Both the position numbers and the translations under genes were made by a program. From Panicum virgatum (lineage: Eukaryota > Streptophyta > Magnoliopsida > Poales > Poaceae): a stretch of 64,000 nt of DNA. The notes beneath the pieces are model-generated. The model was not told where the DNA came from. It saw nothing but the letters and a program-made list of their open reading frames with translations, and ran no database searches. The stretch's first letter is position 1, and the number at the start of each line of letters is the position of its first letter. Below are positions 43,766 through 54,843 of this stretch, piece after piece. Where the stretch lies: positions 24,820,538 to 24,884,537 of the forward strand of contig NC_053150.1 of the NCBI RefSeq assembly GCF_016808335.1. Reading direction: 5' to 3'.

Positions 43766-44708
43766 TTTTTTGACTGAAACTGTGGGGGAGTTCCCCACAG
43801 AAAATGCATTAAAATAAAATTGTACAAGTGTACGGAATACTTACAGAGGGAGAAACAGAGGGGGGGAGAGGTTACAAAAAATGTGTTACATGATTGTGTC
43901 TATCCATTGGACAATTGGAGGTCTATCTATTTCTCTAACCCTCAAGAGTTGGAGATGAACTTGTTGCTTGAAATTCTGGAGCCATTGGTGTACCGAAGGT
44001 CTTGCATTATCGAATTTTTTTGCATTTATCAGATTCCACAGTTCCCAAGATGCTATAATGAAAATCTCCATGAAGAAAGGAAACAAGTGTGTTTATCTTG
44101 CAATGAGTAACCTTTCACAGACATCAGGAAGGTTCGGCCATTGAATTCCCAACTTGTTCCAGCAGGTAGAGGCAAAAGGACAAGTAAAGAACAGATGGTC
44201 AAAATCTTCCTGAGTTGCAAAGTTGCACATGACACAAAAAACATTAGGCTGCACGTGGAAGTTTCTTCTGACCAGCATACTCGTTGTATTAAGTCTATCC
44301 ACAAGCAAGAGCCAAGTAAAGAATTTGACTCGTGGGGTGCATTTGGATTTCCACATAAGCTTGAAGACTGGGGAAGTCTGTAAGTTCTGATAGACAGATT
44401 GATAATTTTGGCAAGAAGTATAAACTTGGTTTCCCTAGATAAAAACCCAAGTGTCTAAAACCTCTGCATTATAAGGTATGGAGGATATGTAATTCTGTAG
44501 GGAGGTTAATTCTTCCAGAGCATCAGTAGAAAGTGGGAGTTGAAAGAGTGAATCAAGATCATCTGCTCTCAAGATTTCATTTACTGAAATGTTTCTATTT
44601 TTTGCAAAGCAAGAAATATTGGGGTATTTTATTGACAGTATCTCATCAGCCCAAAGATCATCCCAAAAAGTGACAGTTGAGCCATCACCAATTGTGCATT
44701 TGGCTACT
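43766..44708 (-). mobile_element. LINE (L1-type) 3' fragment inserted in Tat gag
   Basis: On the minus strand the segment encodes IGDGSTVTFWDDLW, then WKSKCTPRVKFFTWLLLVDRL and NVFCVMCNFATQEDFDHLFF with CPFAS, the zf-RVT-type C-terminus of a plant L1-like ORF2. It ends in an A-run (T-run at about 43764-43771 on the plus strand). Target duplications of about 16 bp, CCTTCAACTTGTCCTT (43750-43765) and CCTTCAGCTTGTCCTT (44709-44724), differ at one base and both encode KDKLKE of gag. The fragment is strongly 5' truncated, as usual for LINEs. It is broken by a stop near 44440. Confidence 0.9.
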
Positions 44709-44724
44709 CCTTCAGCTTGTCCTT

Positions 44725-44813
44725 GTCGATCAGGATCTGGTTGCCAGTTGAAACCTTGTCCTTCTCGTCAGACATCTTGATTCTTCTGGTCCCACCGGGC
44801 GTGCCAAAAGATG
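44725..44813 (-). pseudogene. Tat-type gag start and leader
   Basis: The ATG at 44773-44775 (minus) gives MSDEKDKVSTGNQ and leads into KDKLKE, where the LINE inserted; gag resumes at 43749. Between the ATG and the LTR lies TTTTGGCACGCCCGGTGGG (about 44788-44808), the region expected to bind the tRNA primer. The leader is very short, fewer than 40 bases. Confidence 0.75.
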
Positions 44814-46287
44814 TGTTGACGCAAAAATCAACACACTGGAATCTGAAGGCACTGTTCGCCAAGCTTCAGAATGCAAACCAAGCGTGCCAGTCAGTTTGAC
44901 CATTCAACTGACAAGGTGAAGATAATTCTTCAAAGGTCAAAGGGGATCAGCCAATCAGGCCGATTTCATCCTGGCACCAGTAGCGATAACAACACAGCAG
45001 AATAAAACATGATAAATGAATAACAGCACAGTTCTTCATGATGTTGAACTCATTGGTTCTCCGAATTACATTTATGCAATTAATAATAATAAAGCTCAGG
45101 AGCTATCAGCTAGGAAGCCGATAGAAAATACAGTGCCATTGGACTTTTGATCCACCATGAACAGGACCATAAAACAATGATGCTTCGATTAAGAATACCA
45201 CCAGTATTTCTAGATGAAACGACAGCAATTTGCCCAGAAGTTGCAGTCTAGAAATACTACTAGCAAAAGATTAACCTAATCGCACCAGCCAATAGATCTA
45301 TCCACAATAGAACTTATTCCCGACAACACTTGAGAAGCAGCCAAGATTAAGATGCAACAGGCTGTTGAACAATCTATCGTCTATTTTATCAAGATAAAAC
45401 TAATTAACTCAATCTAAACAACAAGATGATAGATTAAAAATAAATTAGCCGATGTGATCTTACTCAAGACTAGGATAATTGTGATTCTACCACATCTAGC
45501 AAGAGATAATGCTCACAAGATAGGGCAAAATCGATATCTGGTGAGCACCGTAGATCCAGACAGAAGCGAATGTGCCGTCGGCCGAAGATCCAAGGTACTC
45601 GATAACTGGTGGATAAGAACCAGATTCAACGACAGCGATGCGCCCGGAAGTTGAGATCTAGGATACCCGGTAACTTGTAGGCGAATCTAGACGAAACCAC
45701 AGCGATGCGCCCGATGGTTAAAGCCTAGAACTCCTGGTAGAAAAAGACCGCGGCGAAACTGGAGATCGAAACGATGCAGCCCAGCTTGCTGAAAAACTCA
45801 TCAAAAATCTACATTACTCCTACTCCTAGGGTAGAAAGGTAAAAGTACTTGAGAAAGTAAATTATTTTGTATTGGTCGTGTGACAAACCTTTTACAATGG
45901 ACAAGGGTACATATTTCTGAATTCCTTCCCATGCGGCACCCTTTCTTTCTTTATTTTAATCAACTTGCCATGCACGGGCTGCCCCTAATCTTCTCATATG
46001 TGAAGCCTCCTTTATTTTGTCTTGCATGCTTCATTATCAAAAAATAAAATAAACTGGCCAGGGTACTAATCATGTTTGCTTTCTTCTCCTTCCCACGTGA
46101 CTTCACATATCCGCATGCAAATTCCCATTAGCCTTTTCCTTCAATTGTTTTCATGCGTGAATCCCCAGCTACCAGGCTTTCGGCTTCATCGGTAACCGCT
46201 GCTAACTATCAGCTTTCCTATTGACACAAAGAGCCGATTGCTTCGTAATTCGGAGTACATCGAATTTACCAAAATTCGGTGTCAACA
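44814..46287 (-). repeat. Right (5') LTR of the Tat-type element
   Basis: The plus strand begins TGTTGACGCAAAAATC and ends AATTCGGTGTCAACA (1,474 bp), immediately followed by GCTTC. The first 100 bases and the segment with two 'acagcgatgcgccc' words (45630-45730) resemble the left LTR. The last 400 bases or so (U3) do not. No coding frame is present. Confidence 0.8.
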
Positions 46288-47218
46288 GCTTCATTGTTGG
46301 AGACTTTGAACAGGATCTAGAACACGTACTTGAGTTGTTCTCCTTTGGGAGATATGAACAAGACTCCCGCGCCGTCTCCGTCGAGCTTAAATGAGCTGTC
46401 AAAGTACATTACCCAAGGCTCTAGAATGTTGTGAGGTGCTGGGATTTGATTTTCACACCATTCAGCTAAGAAGTCAACTAGTGCCTGCGACTTGATTGCT
46501 GTTCTTGGCTTGAACTTGATTTCCAAGGCCCCCAGTTCTACTACTCACTTTGAAATTCTTCCAGTGGCATCCCGATTGGGGAGTATATCCGCTAATAGGA
46601 AGTCAATGATAACTGAGATCTTGTACTCGTCGAAGTAGTGGCGAAGCTTCCTGGTGGTGATTAGAATTCCATAGAGAATTTTTTGAATTGATGGGTATCT
46701 AACCTTTGATTCAGAGAGTACTTCACTAATGAAGTAAACTGGTCTCTGGACGCCGTAAGCATGGCCTTCCTCCGAGCGCTCGATTGCTATCGCCGTGCTA
46801 ACTACGTGAGTAGTCGTAGCAATATAGAGGAGTAGTTCCTCTCTTGGTAGTAGAGCTGTAAGAATTGGCGGTGACTGGAGATGATGCTTAAGGTTCTTGA
46901 GTGCTTCCACGGCTTCTGTAGTCAACTCGAACTTGTCTTGTCATTTGAGGAGCTTGAAGAAGGGTAGGCCCCATTTGCCAAGCCTAGACAAGAACTGGTT
47001 TAAGACTGCCATGCAGCCTGTCAACTTCTGGACGTCCTTAACGGTAGCTGGAGCATCCATGGCCATGATGGTATTGATCTTCTCTGGGTTAGCTTCGATT
47101 TCTCTATGACTGACGATGAATCCAAGTAATTTTCCAGAGGGTACGCTGAAGACACATTTTGTTGGGTTGAGTTTCCAACGAAACTTTCGGAGGCTGTTGA
47201 AGGTTTCTTCCAGGTCGG
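46288..47218 (-). pseudogene. G0 first RNase H and start of the second RNase H
   Basis: The frame 46545-46925 (LLPREELLLYIATTTHVVST, AYGVQRPVYFISEVLSESK, YFDEYKISVIIDFLL) is the Ty3-type RNase H following RT. The frame 46317-46526 then gives IKSQALVDFLAEW, WVMYFDSSFKLDGDGAGVLF and ISPKGEQLKYVF, the start of the additional RNase H, whose remainder is at 2401-2782. A stop near 46317 and frame changes show decay. Two RNase H domains in this order are the mark of the Tat lineage. Confidence 0.88.
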
Positions 47219-48131
47219 CTATGAACTGATCCTGGCTCTTGGTCTTGAAACGACGTCGTCAACATAAGCTTCAATATTGTGATCTAGCTGATCAGCGAAA
47301 TACAGCCGTATCACATGCTGGTAAGTAGCACCAGTGTTCTTCAACCCAAAGGACAAGGTCTTGTAGGCATATGCCCCGTATGGGGTGATGAATGCCATCT
47401 TGATTTGATCTTCTTCTTTCAAGGCAATCTGGTGATAGCCTGAATAGAAGACGAGGAAGGATAGTAGGACGCATCCTGCTGTTGAGTCGATTACTTGATC
47501 AATGCGAGGTAGCCCGAAAGGATCCTTTGGGCAGTACTTATTCAGATCAGTGTAGTCGAAACACATCCTCCACTCATTATTGTTCTTCTTTTGGACGAGT
47601 ACAGGGTTGGCCAACCACTCGGGGTGGTAAACCTCTTTGATGAACCATGCGGTGAGTAGTTTTGCCAGCTCTTTCTTGATGGATTCTCGCTTGTCCGGGG
47701 AGAAATGCCGTAGTTGTTGCTTCTTGGAAAGGCCTTTGAGTTGACTTTTAATGCATGCTCGATCAACTCCTTGGGCACCCCTGGCATATCTGCTGGTTTC
47801 CACGCGAATACATCACGGTTAGCCCTAAGGAAGCTGACGAGCACGAGTTCCTATTTGTCGCTCAAGCCAGCTCCGATGATAGCAGTTTTGGAGTCATCTC
47901 CCTCTTGTAGCTGGATGGTCTTAGTGCCGACGTCCCTGGCTGGTTTTACCGACGACTAGCTTGATTTCTTTGAAGGCATCGAGTCCTTGTTGAGTGATAG
48001 CTCCTTAGCAGCGGTGAGTATTTCACTTATGGAGATGGGTACCAGAATGCTAGAGGCATGAACAATTGCCTCCTTGTCACACCCAAAGGACTTGAGAAGG
48101 TCCCCACGCAGAGAAAGGACTCTTGTATTGC
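47219..48131 (-). pseudogene. G0 reverse transcriptase
   Basis: The minus strand reads VSFLRANRDVFAWKPADMPGVP near 47780-47845, ELAKLLTAWFIKEVYHPEWLANPV, WRMCFDYTDLNKYCPKDPF, ITPYGAYAYKTLSFGLKNTGATYQ, and the catalytic EAYVDDVV near 47250-47275, where a one-base deletion shifts the frame. Upstream, to 48131, a spacer (SILVPISISEILTAAKELS, TAIIGAGLSDK) ends with a TAG where Gln is expected. The T2 LTR cuts the element there. Confidence 0.88.
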
Positions 48132-51100
48132 TGTAACACCCGGTTTATAAAAGAACATAAACCGAGCAATCATATACGTGCCAGGATCAAGTCACACGTA
48201 TATACAACAGAATGAACAGTATATCACAACACATATCACGAATAAGACATAATAAAGCGAATACGAATGTATTTATTACATAAATGACAAAAATGTCTGA
48301 TACAGCGGAAGCGAAGTACAAATACGATAAAAACTCTCCGAAGCTGAGCAGGGCGCCACAGGGACGTCGACTGGGAGACGAATGCCTAGAAGTCCTCGTA
48401 GTCCTGGTAGCGCTGAGCGAACTCCCTCGTGTCGGCAGGAACTGAGCAGCAGTAGCGTAGCCAAGAGGAAAAAAATAGAGAAGAGGCAAGAGTGAGTACA
48501 CAACTTGTACTCAACAAGTATAACACAAACTATGAGGCTCTAAGGTTGGCTGACTCAACTGCATTAGCTTTTAAGTCTTGGCAAAATTTTATTAAAGCTA
48601 TTTACTACGAGTTGATGGTTTACCATAAACCCAGTTACATAGTAATTAATCAAGATTAAACATGTTACTACTGAGAACCAAACCAAAACCACCAAGGTAA
48701 CCCCGAGAGGCACCTCCCTCGTCGGAAGGAGATAACCCCACTAATCAAAAGGAGGATCTGGGCCGCTCATGACCGTGAGCACAGCTAGTATACCAGTTTT
48801 TTACACTCTGCAGAGGTTGCACATCTTTACCCACAAGTTGTGAGCTATGCTAGTTGTTCATCACACTTCCTTGGGTGAGATGACTAGCAAACTCACTACG
48901 AGGCCTTTACAAAGAATCTCGTTGGTAAGGAGTAACCGCGAGGGTGGATCGGCGACTATGGAGCAGGTCTAGTGGGCGTCAAGACACAGGTACGCAGACC
49001 AAGCATAGACGAGGCCACTCAGTACGAGGGCCATAGAAGCTTACCGCCCCTGCCCCCCAGGTAAGTTACTCCAAACCAAAAAGACCTAATTATTACGCCA
49101 AGACCGTCCCATTCCAGTCTTGTGGTAGCGCTGTTGTCCCAGGTTGTCGCTCTATGAACCGGTCCTTATGGAGAGTGGCCAACCCAGCAGTAAGCACCGT
49201 GCTGGCCCCCTAAACCATGTTTCTAACAAAACCAATTTTAACGAGACATGAGCCACTCAAGCCACACAGAGGGCCACTCTCAGAATTAAGTTGCATATAC
49301 CATTAATCAAATTAATTAAAAAGGACCAAGTGTGTTAAAGCACGGCACCTAGCACAACAAACCAAAATGCAACCCAAAGGATATATATAAAGGATATAAA
49401 GTGGCTAGGAAATCCTTATAGGCATACAGTATTAAAATGCAGTATGAAATTGTATTTAAAAGTGATAGGTTGTTCATGTTACACTTGCCTTCCTCGTACT
49501 GCTCCTGCTGCTGTTCAAAGTGCTCGGAAAACGGCTACTCCGGGTACTGGTACTGGGGCTCCTCCGGTAGCTCAACGTCAACTCACGAACACATGGCCAA
49601 AACAATGCACAATAATAAGCATACAAGCAAACACTAACAAAAACTAAGAAACAATACATCAATACATAGAAACAGCACACTAAACTAGTCTAAAACTATT
49701 CTACGCGTTGCAATGATCGCGTCGACATAAAGAACGCCTAAAACGGAGCTAAAACGCATAATCTAGGCCAAAAACAAGTTCTAGGGGCTTATCTGCGAGA
49801 AAAACTAAGTTCCAGGGGGTTTTCTGCAAAAACCGAGGGCCTAAACATAATTAACCATTAACTCCAGGGTCTAACTCGTAAAAGAACAAGCGCTGGACGG
49901 CGGGTACTAATTTGGGAAAGCTCAGGGGCTTAAGTGAATAAAACAGGCCTAATCTGTAATTATTTTTGAATGGCTGTGGACCGCGGGTTGAATCTAAGAA
50001 AGCTGGGGGGGTCTTTAGCAAAAGAGCCAAGCGCTGACCGGTATCTGCTGGTTTGACTCTGGGCCGATCTAATCCGGACCGTAGATTTAGGATCGGACGG
50101 CCAGGGTGACTTGTGGGCGACGGCGGCGGTGGAACGCGCCGGAATTCTCTGTTCCGCGGCGGCGCACGATGGGGGTCGCCGGAGTTTGCCAAATCCGACA
50201 CTCCGGGGGTCAATTCGACCCGCTCCAGGGTCAGGGGTGAAATACACGCCATGCGTGATCGATCTAGGGTATTATTTGGGCATGTGGAGGCCTGCAACGG
50301 CGAGCGAATCTACAGCGGCGGTTCTGCGTAGCAGGGTTCACCGGCGCGGCGGCGTTCCCTCACTGGAGCAACTACAAGCTACGAACTCTAGTCTAAAACG
50401 AAGAGCAAGGCAGAATGAAGCTCACCTAGGCTTGGATTTCAAACGGGGAGGTCGTGCGGGCGCTGACGTCGAGGTCCGGCGGCGAGGTTGACCTTGCGCA
50501 CGCGGAGGAGGCTGTCGTAGGGGTCGAGGTCGGAGAAGTAAGGCCCGAGGAGGCTCCTAGCGCCGAGACGGAGCTGGTGCGCTGCTTGGCCGGGGCTCCG
50601 GTGTGGCGGAGTGGCGTAGCCGCGGCGGCGCAGAGCGGCGGCACGGCGGAGTGGGGCGGTGTGGCGGCAGCTAGGTTTAGGGGCGGCCGCAGAGGTGGAG
50701 ATAGGGTTCCTGGGGGTGCGGGCTGGGGCGTTTAAGAAGGCATCGGGGATCTTGGGGGGGCGCGCCCGTCGTGATCCCGGCGGGGATTGCGGGGCAGCCG
50801 GTGCATGAGCGGCGGATGCGGGAGGAGAGGGAAGGCACTGACGCGCGGGCCTGGGCAGTTAGTGGCGGGGCGGGGAGCGCGTGCGGGCAACGCAGGTGAG
50901 CGGGCGCTGACAGGCTGGCCCGCCTTGTCAGTCGGGGACGCACGCGCACGGCGCGGGGCTGAGAGGGACGCTGGGCTGCGGTGGGGAGGAGGCCAGAGGT
51001 GGGCCGGACGCATGGCGCGGGGCAGGCCGGGGAGAAGGACGCTGGGCTGGGCCACGCGTGGAGGGGCAGCGGGCTACACGGCGCCTGCTGGGCCAGGGGG

Positions 51101-51458
51101 GGTGTGGGCTGTGCTGGGAGAGGAAAAGGAGGAAAGGGCTGGGCTGGTTTTGGGGTTGGGCTGGACTGAGGTTATGGGTTTCTATTTCTATTACTTCTTC
51201 TATTTCTTTTCCTATTCAAACTAACTCAACCAAATCTATTTGAATTCAAAATTGAATTTGAATTCAACTCTAACACTCAAACAAATAAATCAATGCTCCA
51301 ACATGAATGCAACATTAAAAGTAACCCTAGGAAAAAAATTAATTACTTGAGGAACAACATTTTAGATTAAATGCAAGTCTAACACAATAAACCTTAGAAA
51401 ATTAAATAAAGCCAATTAAATTTATTGTAAAATGCTAAAATTTAAATTAGGTGTTACA
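48132..51458 (-). repeat. T2 3' LTR
   Basis: The plus strand begins TGTAACACCCGGTTTATAAA and ends AAATTTAAATTAGGTGTTACA (3,327 bp). It matches the T1 LTRs along its length with many substitutions and indels, especially in its GC-rich half (50100-51180). The open frames there are not supported as genes. Confidence 0.9.
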
Positions 51459-51503
51459 GATCCTACCCCCTTACAGGAATCTCGTCCCGAGATTCTGGGC
51501 TAG
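51459..51503 (-). other. T2 polypurine tract and 3' untranslated end
   Basis: The minus strand reads CCTGTAAGGGGGTAGGATC directly before the LTR start. The block is equivalent to 54808-54845 of T1. The last five bases, GCTAG (51499-51503), are the T1 target duplication. Confidence 0.85.
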
Positions 51504-54500
51504 TGTAACACCCGGTTTATAAAAGAACATAAACCGAGCAATCATATACGTGCCAGGATCAAGTCACACGTATATACAACAGAATGAACAATATATCATA
51601 GCACATATCACGTAAAAAGATATAATAAAGCGAATACGAATGTTATTTATTACATTAATGACAAAAATGTCTGATACAGCGGAAGCGAGGTACAAAATAC
51701 GAATAAAGCTCTCCGAAGCTGAAGCAGGGCGCCACAGGGACGTCGACTGGGAGACGAACACCTAGAAGTCCTCGTAGTCCTGGTAGCGCTGGACGAACTC
51801 CCTCGTGTCGGCAGGAACTGAGCAGCAGTAGCGTAGCCAAGAGGAGAAAAAAGTAGAGAAGAGGCAAGGGTGAGTACACAACTTGTACTCAACAAGTATA
51901 ACACAAACTATGAGGCTCTAGGCTGGCTGACTCAACTGCATTAGCTTTTAAGTGTTGGCAAAATTTTATTAAAACTGCTTACTACAAGTTGATGAATTAC
52001 CATTAACCCAGTTACATAGTAATTAATCAAGTTTAATCATGTATCTACTGAAAAACCAAACCAAAACCGAGCCACCAAGGTAACCCCGAGAAGCACCTCC
52101 CTCGTCGGAAGGAGATAACTCCACTAATCAAAAGGAGGATCTGGGCCGCTCATGACTGTGAGCACGGCTAGTATACCAGTTTTACACTCTGCAGAGGTTG
52201 CACATCTTTACCCACAAGTCGTGAGCTACGCTAGAGGTTCATCACACTTCCTTAGGTGAGATGACTAGCGACTCACTACGAGGCCGTTACAAAGAATCTC
52301 GTTGGTAAGGCGTAACCGCGAGAGATAGGTCAGCGACGATGGGGCCCACCTCACGGGGGTACAAGCACAGGAGCGCAATCCAAGCACAGACCAGCCGGAG
52401 GAGCAGGGACCATTGAAGCTTACTACTCTTGCCCCGCAGGTAAGTTACTCCAAACCAAAAAGACCTAATTAGTAAGCCAAGTCTATCCCATTCTAGCCTT
52501 GTGGTAGCGCTATTGTCCCAGGTTGTCGCTCTATGAACCGGTCCTTATGGAGAGTGGCCAACCAAGCACTAAGCACCGTGCTGGCCCCCTAAACCATGTT
52601 TCTACAAAAACCATCTTTTAACGAGACGTGAGCCACTCATCCACACAGAGGGCCACTCTCAGAATTAAGTTCAAGTAAACCATTAATCAAATTAATTAAA
52701 AAGGACCAGAGTGTGTTATAGCGCAGCAACCTAGCACAACTAACCAAAATGCAACCCAAAGGTATATTTAAAGGATATAAACTGGCTAGGAAATCCTTAA
52801 AGGCATACAGTATTAAAATGCAGTATGAAAATGTATTTAAAAGTGATGGGTTGTTCATGTTATACTTGCCTTCCTCGTACTGCTCTGGCTGCTGCTCAAA
52901 CTGCTCGGAAGACGGCTGCTCCGGGTACTGGTACTGGGGCTCCTCCGGTAACTCAGCGTCTACTCACGAACACATGGCCAAAGCATTGCACGAAAATAAG
53001 CATACAAACAAACATTAACAAAAACTAAGAAACAGTACATCAATACATAAAAACAGCACACTAAACTACTCTAATACTGTTCTACGTGTTACAACGATCG
53101 CGTGGATATAAAGAACGCTAAAAACGGAGCTAAGACGCATAATCTAGGCTAAAAACAAGTTCTAGGGGCTTATTTCTAAGAAAACTGAAGTTCCAGGGAC
53201 TTTTCTACTAAAACCGAGGGCTAAAACATAATTAAACTAAAAATCTAGGGTCCAACGTGCAAAAACTACAACTCTGGACCGCGGGTTCTAATAGGGAAAA
53301 GCTCAGGGTCCTATTCGTTAAAAACCGGACCAAACTGGAAATATTTTTGAACTATACTGGATGGCGGGTTAAATTGAAGAAAGTTGGAGGGCGCTTTAGC
53401 AAAAAGGCCAGCGAACCGGTATCTTCGCATGTGGATCGTCAGATCTTGATCTAATGGCTCGAAGCGGCTTGGTTCTAGATCTAATCTAGACCGTTGGGCT
53501 CAGATCGGAGGGTTCAGGGCGCTTGGGCTCGCGGGTGGCGGCGGAGCTCGCCGGAGCGGGAGTTCCCGCGGCGGCGCGGCCTGGGGTTCGCCGGAGCTCG
53601 GCCTTTCCGGTGTTCCAGTGGTCGTTTTGCCTCGGATTTAGCCCTGGAATGATCACCGCGACATGCGTGATCCACCTAGGGCTTCTGCTGAGCTCGGGGA
53701 TGGCCGGAGCGGGGTGGGCGGCACTGGTGGCGGTTCTACGCGGCGGCGCTCGCCGGTGTGAGGCGCTCCGGGGGTTCCAGTGCCTACGGCCCATCCAAAC
53801 TAACGCCAAGACGACAGAGGGGCTTTGGGGGGGCTTACCGAGGGTCGGAACGGGCTGGTGCGGCCGTGCAGGGCGGACGGCGACGACGTCGAGCGGCGGG
53901 TCGCGGGCGGCGCTCGCGGAGGTGGCCGCTGAAGGGGTGCGCCGGGCCTGCTGACCCACGGAGGAGGTGCGCACGGGCCCTGTGAGGGTACACAAGGGGT
54001 CTGAACGGCCTGGGCTTCGTCGGCGGCAAGAAATCACGGCGCGGACTGAACTCACCGGAGTTGGAGCTCGGGCACGATTCCGGCGAGGCAATGGCCTAGG
54101 GCCGATGCAGGGGCCGCAGGAAGTTTTCTAGGGCCAGGGCGGAGCTAATGCGGTGGTTGGCCGGGGCTAGGAGGCAGTGGAGCGACCGGCCCGCGGCGGT
54201 GCGGCGCTCTGCTCTGAGTTCGGCTGCAGCGGCGGCTAGGGTTTGAGGCGGCTGCAGAGGTGGGGATGGGTCGCAGGGGGATCTCAGGGCGGTTTAAAAG
54301 GAAGGGGCTGGGGTCCTGGGCGTCCGTGCCACGGGGCGCGCGGGCGAGATCTCCGACGAGATGCCCGGCTGTAGTTGCGCGAGCGGGATCCGGAGGAGGG
54401 GGATGAAACGGGCCGGGCGCAAGTGATGGAGGGGAGTGGGCCGCGGCAAAGGGTGCTGGACCGGGCCAGGCTGGCTGGGCTGAGTGCTGGGGTGGTTTGG

Positions 54501-54807
54501 GCTGGGTTTGGGTTGAGTTTGGGTCCGGTTGGGTTTGGTTGTGGGTTTGTTTTTCCTTTTCCTTTCTAAATTCTAACCAAATACAACTAATTGAATTCAA
54601 ACTAATTTGAATTCAAAACCTAACCACACAACAATAGAAAAGATGCTCCAGCATGAATGCAACACAAAAATTAAACCTATGATAAATTTTAATCATTAAG
54701 GAACAAAATTGAATTAAATGCCCTACTAAGCACAATAAACCTTAAGAAAATAAATAAAGCCAATTAAATTTATTAACAAATGCTGAGATTTAAATTAGGG
54801 TGTTACA
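51504..54807 (-). repeat. T1 3' LTR
   Basis: The plus strand begins TGTAACACCCGGTTTATAAA and ends TTTAAATTAGGGTGTTACA (3,304 bp). Its near-identical partner is 59986-63294. A GC-rich half (53490-54500) produces long chance frames such as 53486-54091 on both strands. Confidence 0.95.
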
Positions 54808-54825
54808 GACCCTACCCCCTTAAAG
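54808..54825 (-). other. T1 polypurine tract
   Basis: The minus strand reads CTTTAAGGGGGTAGGGTC immediately before the LTR start TGTAACACCC. Confidence 0.85.
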
Positions 54826-54843
54826 AAATCTCGTCCCCGAGAT

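Larger units (their letters stand above)
2783..46287 (-). mobile_element. Tat-type Ty3/gypsy element, 43.5 kb including nested insertions
   Basis: The element is bounded by two LTR-like ends (2783-3787 and 44814-46287) and a perfect 5-bp duplication, GCTTC, at 2778-2782 and 46288-46292. It lies on the minus strand: the right LTR is the 5' LTR, followed by a TTTTGGCACGCCCGG leader, gag, a gag-pol spacer, RT, RNase H, integrase, an opposite-strand gene and the left LTR. Later insertions are a LINE fragment, an AACCGG-rich block, the F3 tandem element and a solo Tekay LTR. I saw no aspartic-protease motif in what remains, and part of RT and the first RNase H is also gone. The two LTRs are poorly matched, most strikingly in U3. 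Confidence 0.85.
550..48131 (-). mobile_element. G0: outermost Tat-type Ty3/gypsy element, interrupted
   Basis: Two minus-strand segments belong to one element: 46288-48131 (reverse transcriptase, first RNase H, start of the second RNase H) and 1168-2782 (rest of the second RNase H, integrase). The coding continuity is exact. The right segment stops within the codons for Asn-Asn-Glu-Ala, the left resumes with Glu-Tyr-Glu, and the shared bases GCTTC (2778-2782 and 46288-46292, plus strand) are the target duplication of the inserted element. G0 is itself cut at 48131/48132 by the T2 LTR, so its gag and 5' LTR lie outside the window. Stops and frameshifts show that it is dead. Confidence 0.85.

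Noticed and set aside
53486..54091. A 201-codon frame repeated almost identically at 61968-62573
   Set aside because: The two copies are the paired LTRs of T1, so identity reflects common origin at insertion, not selection. The product is low-complexity Arg/Pro/Ala.
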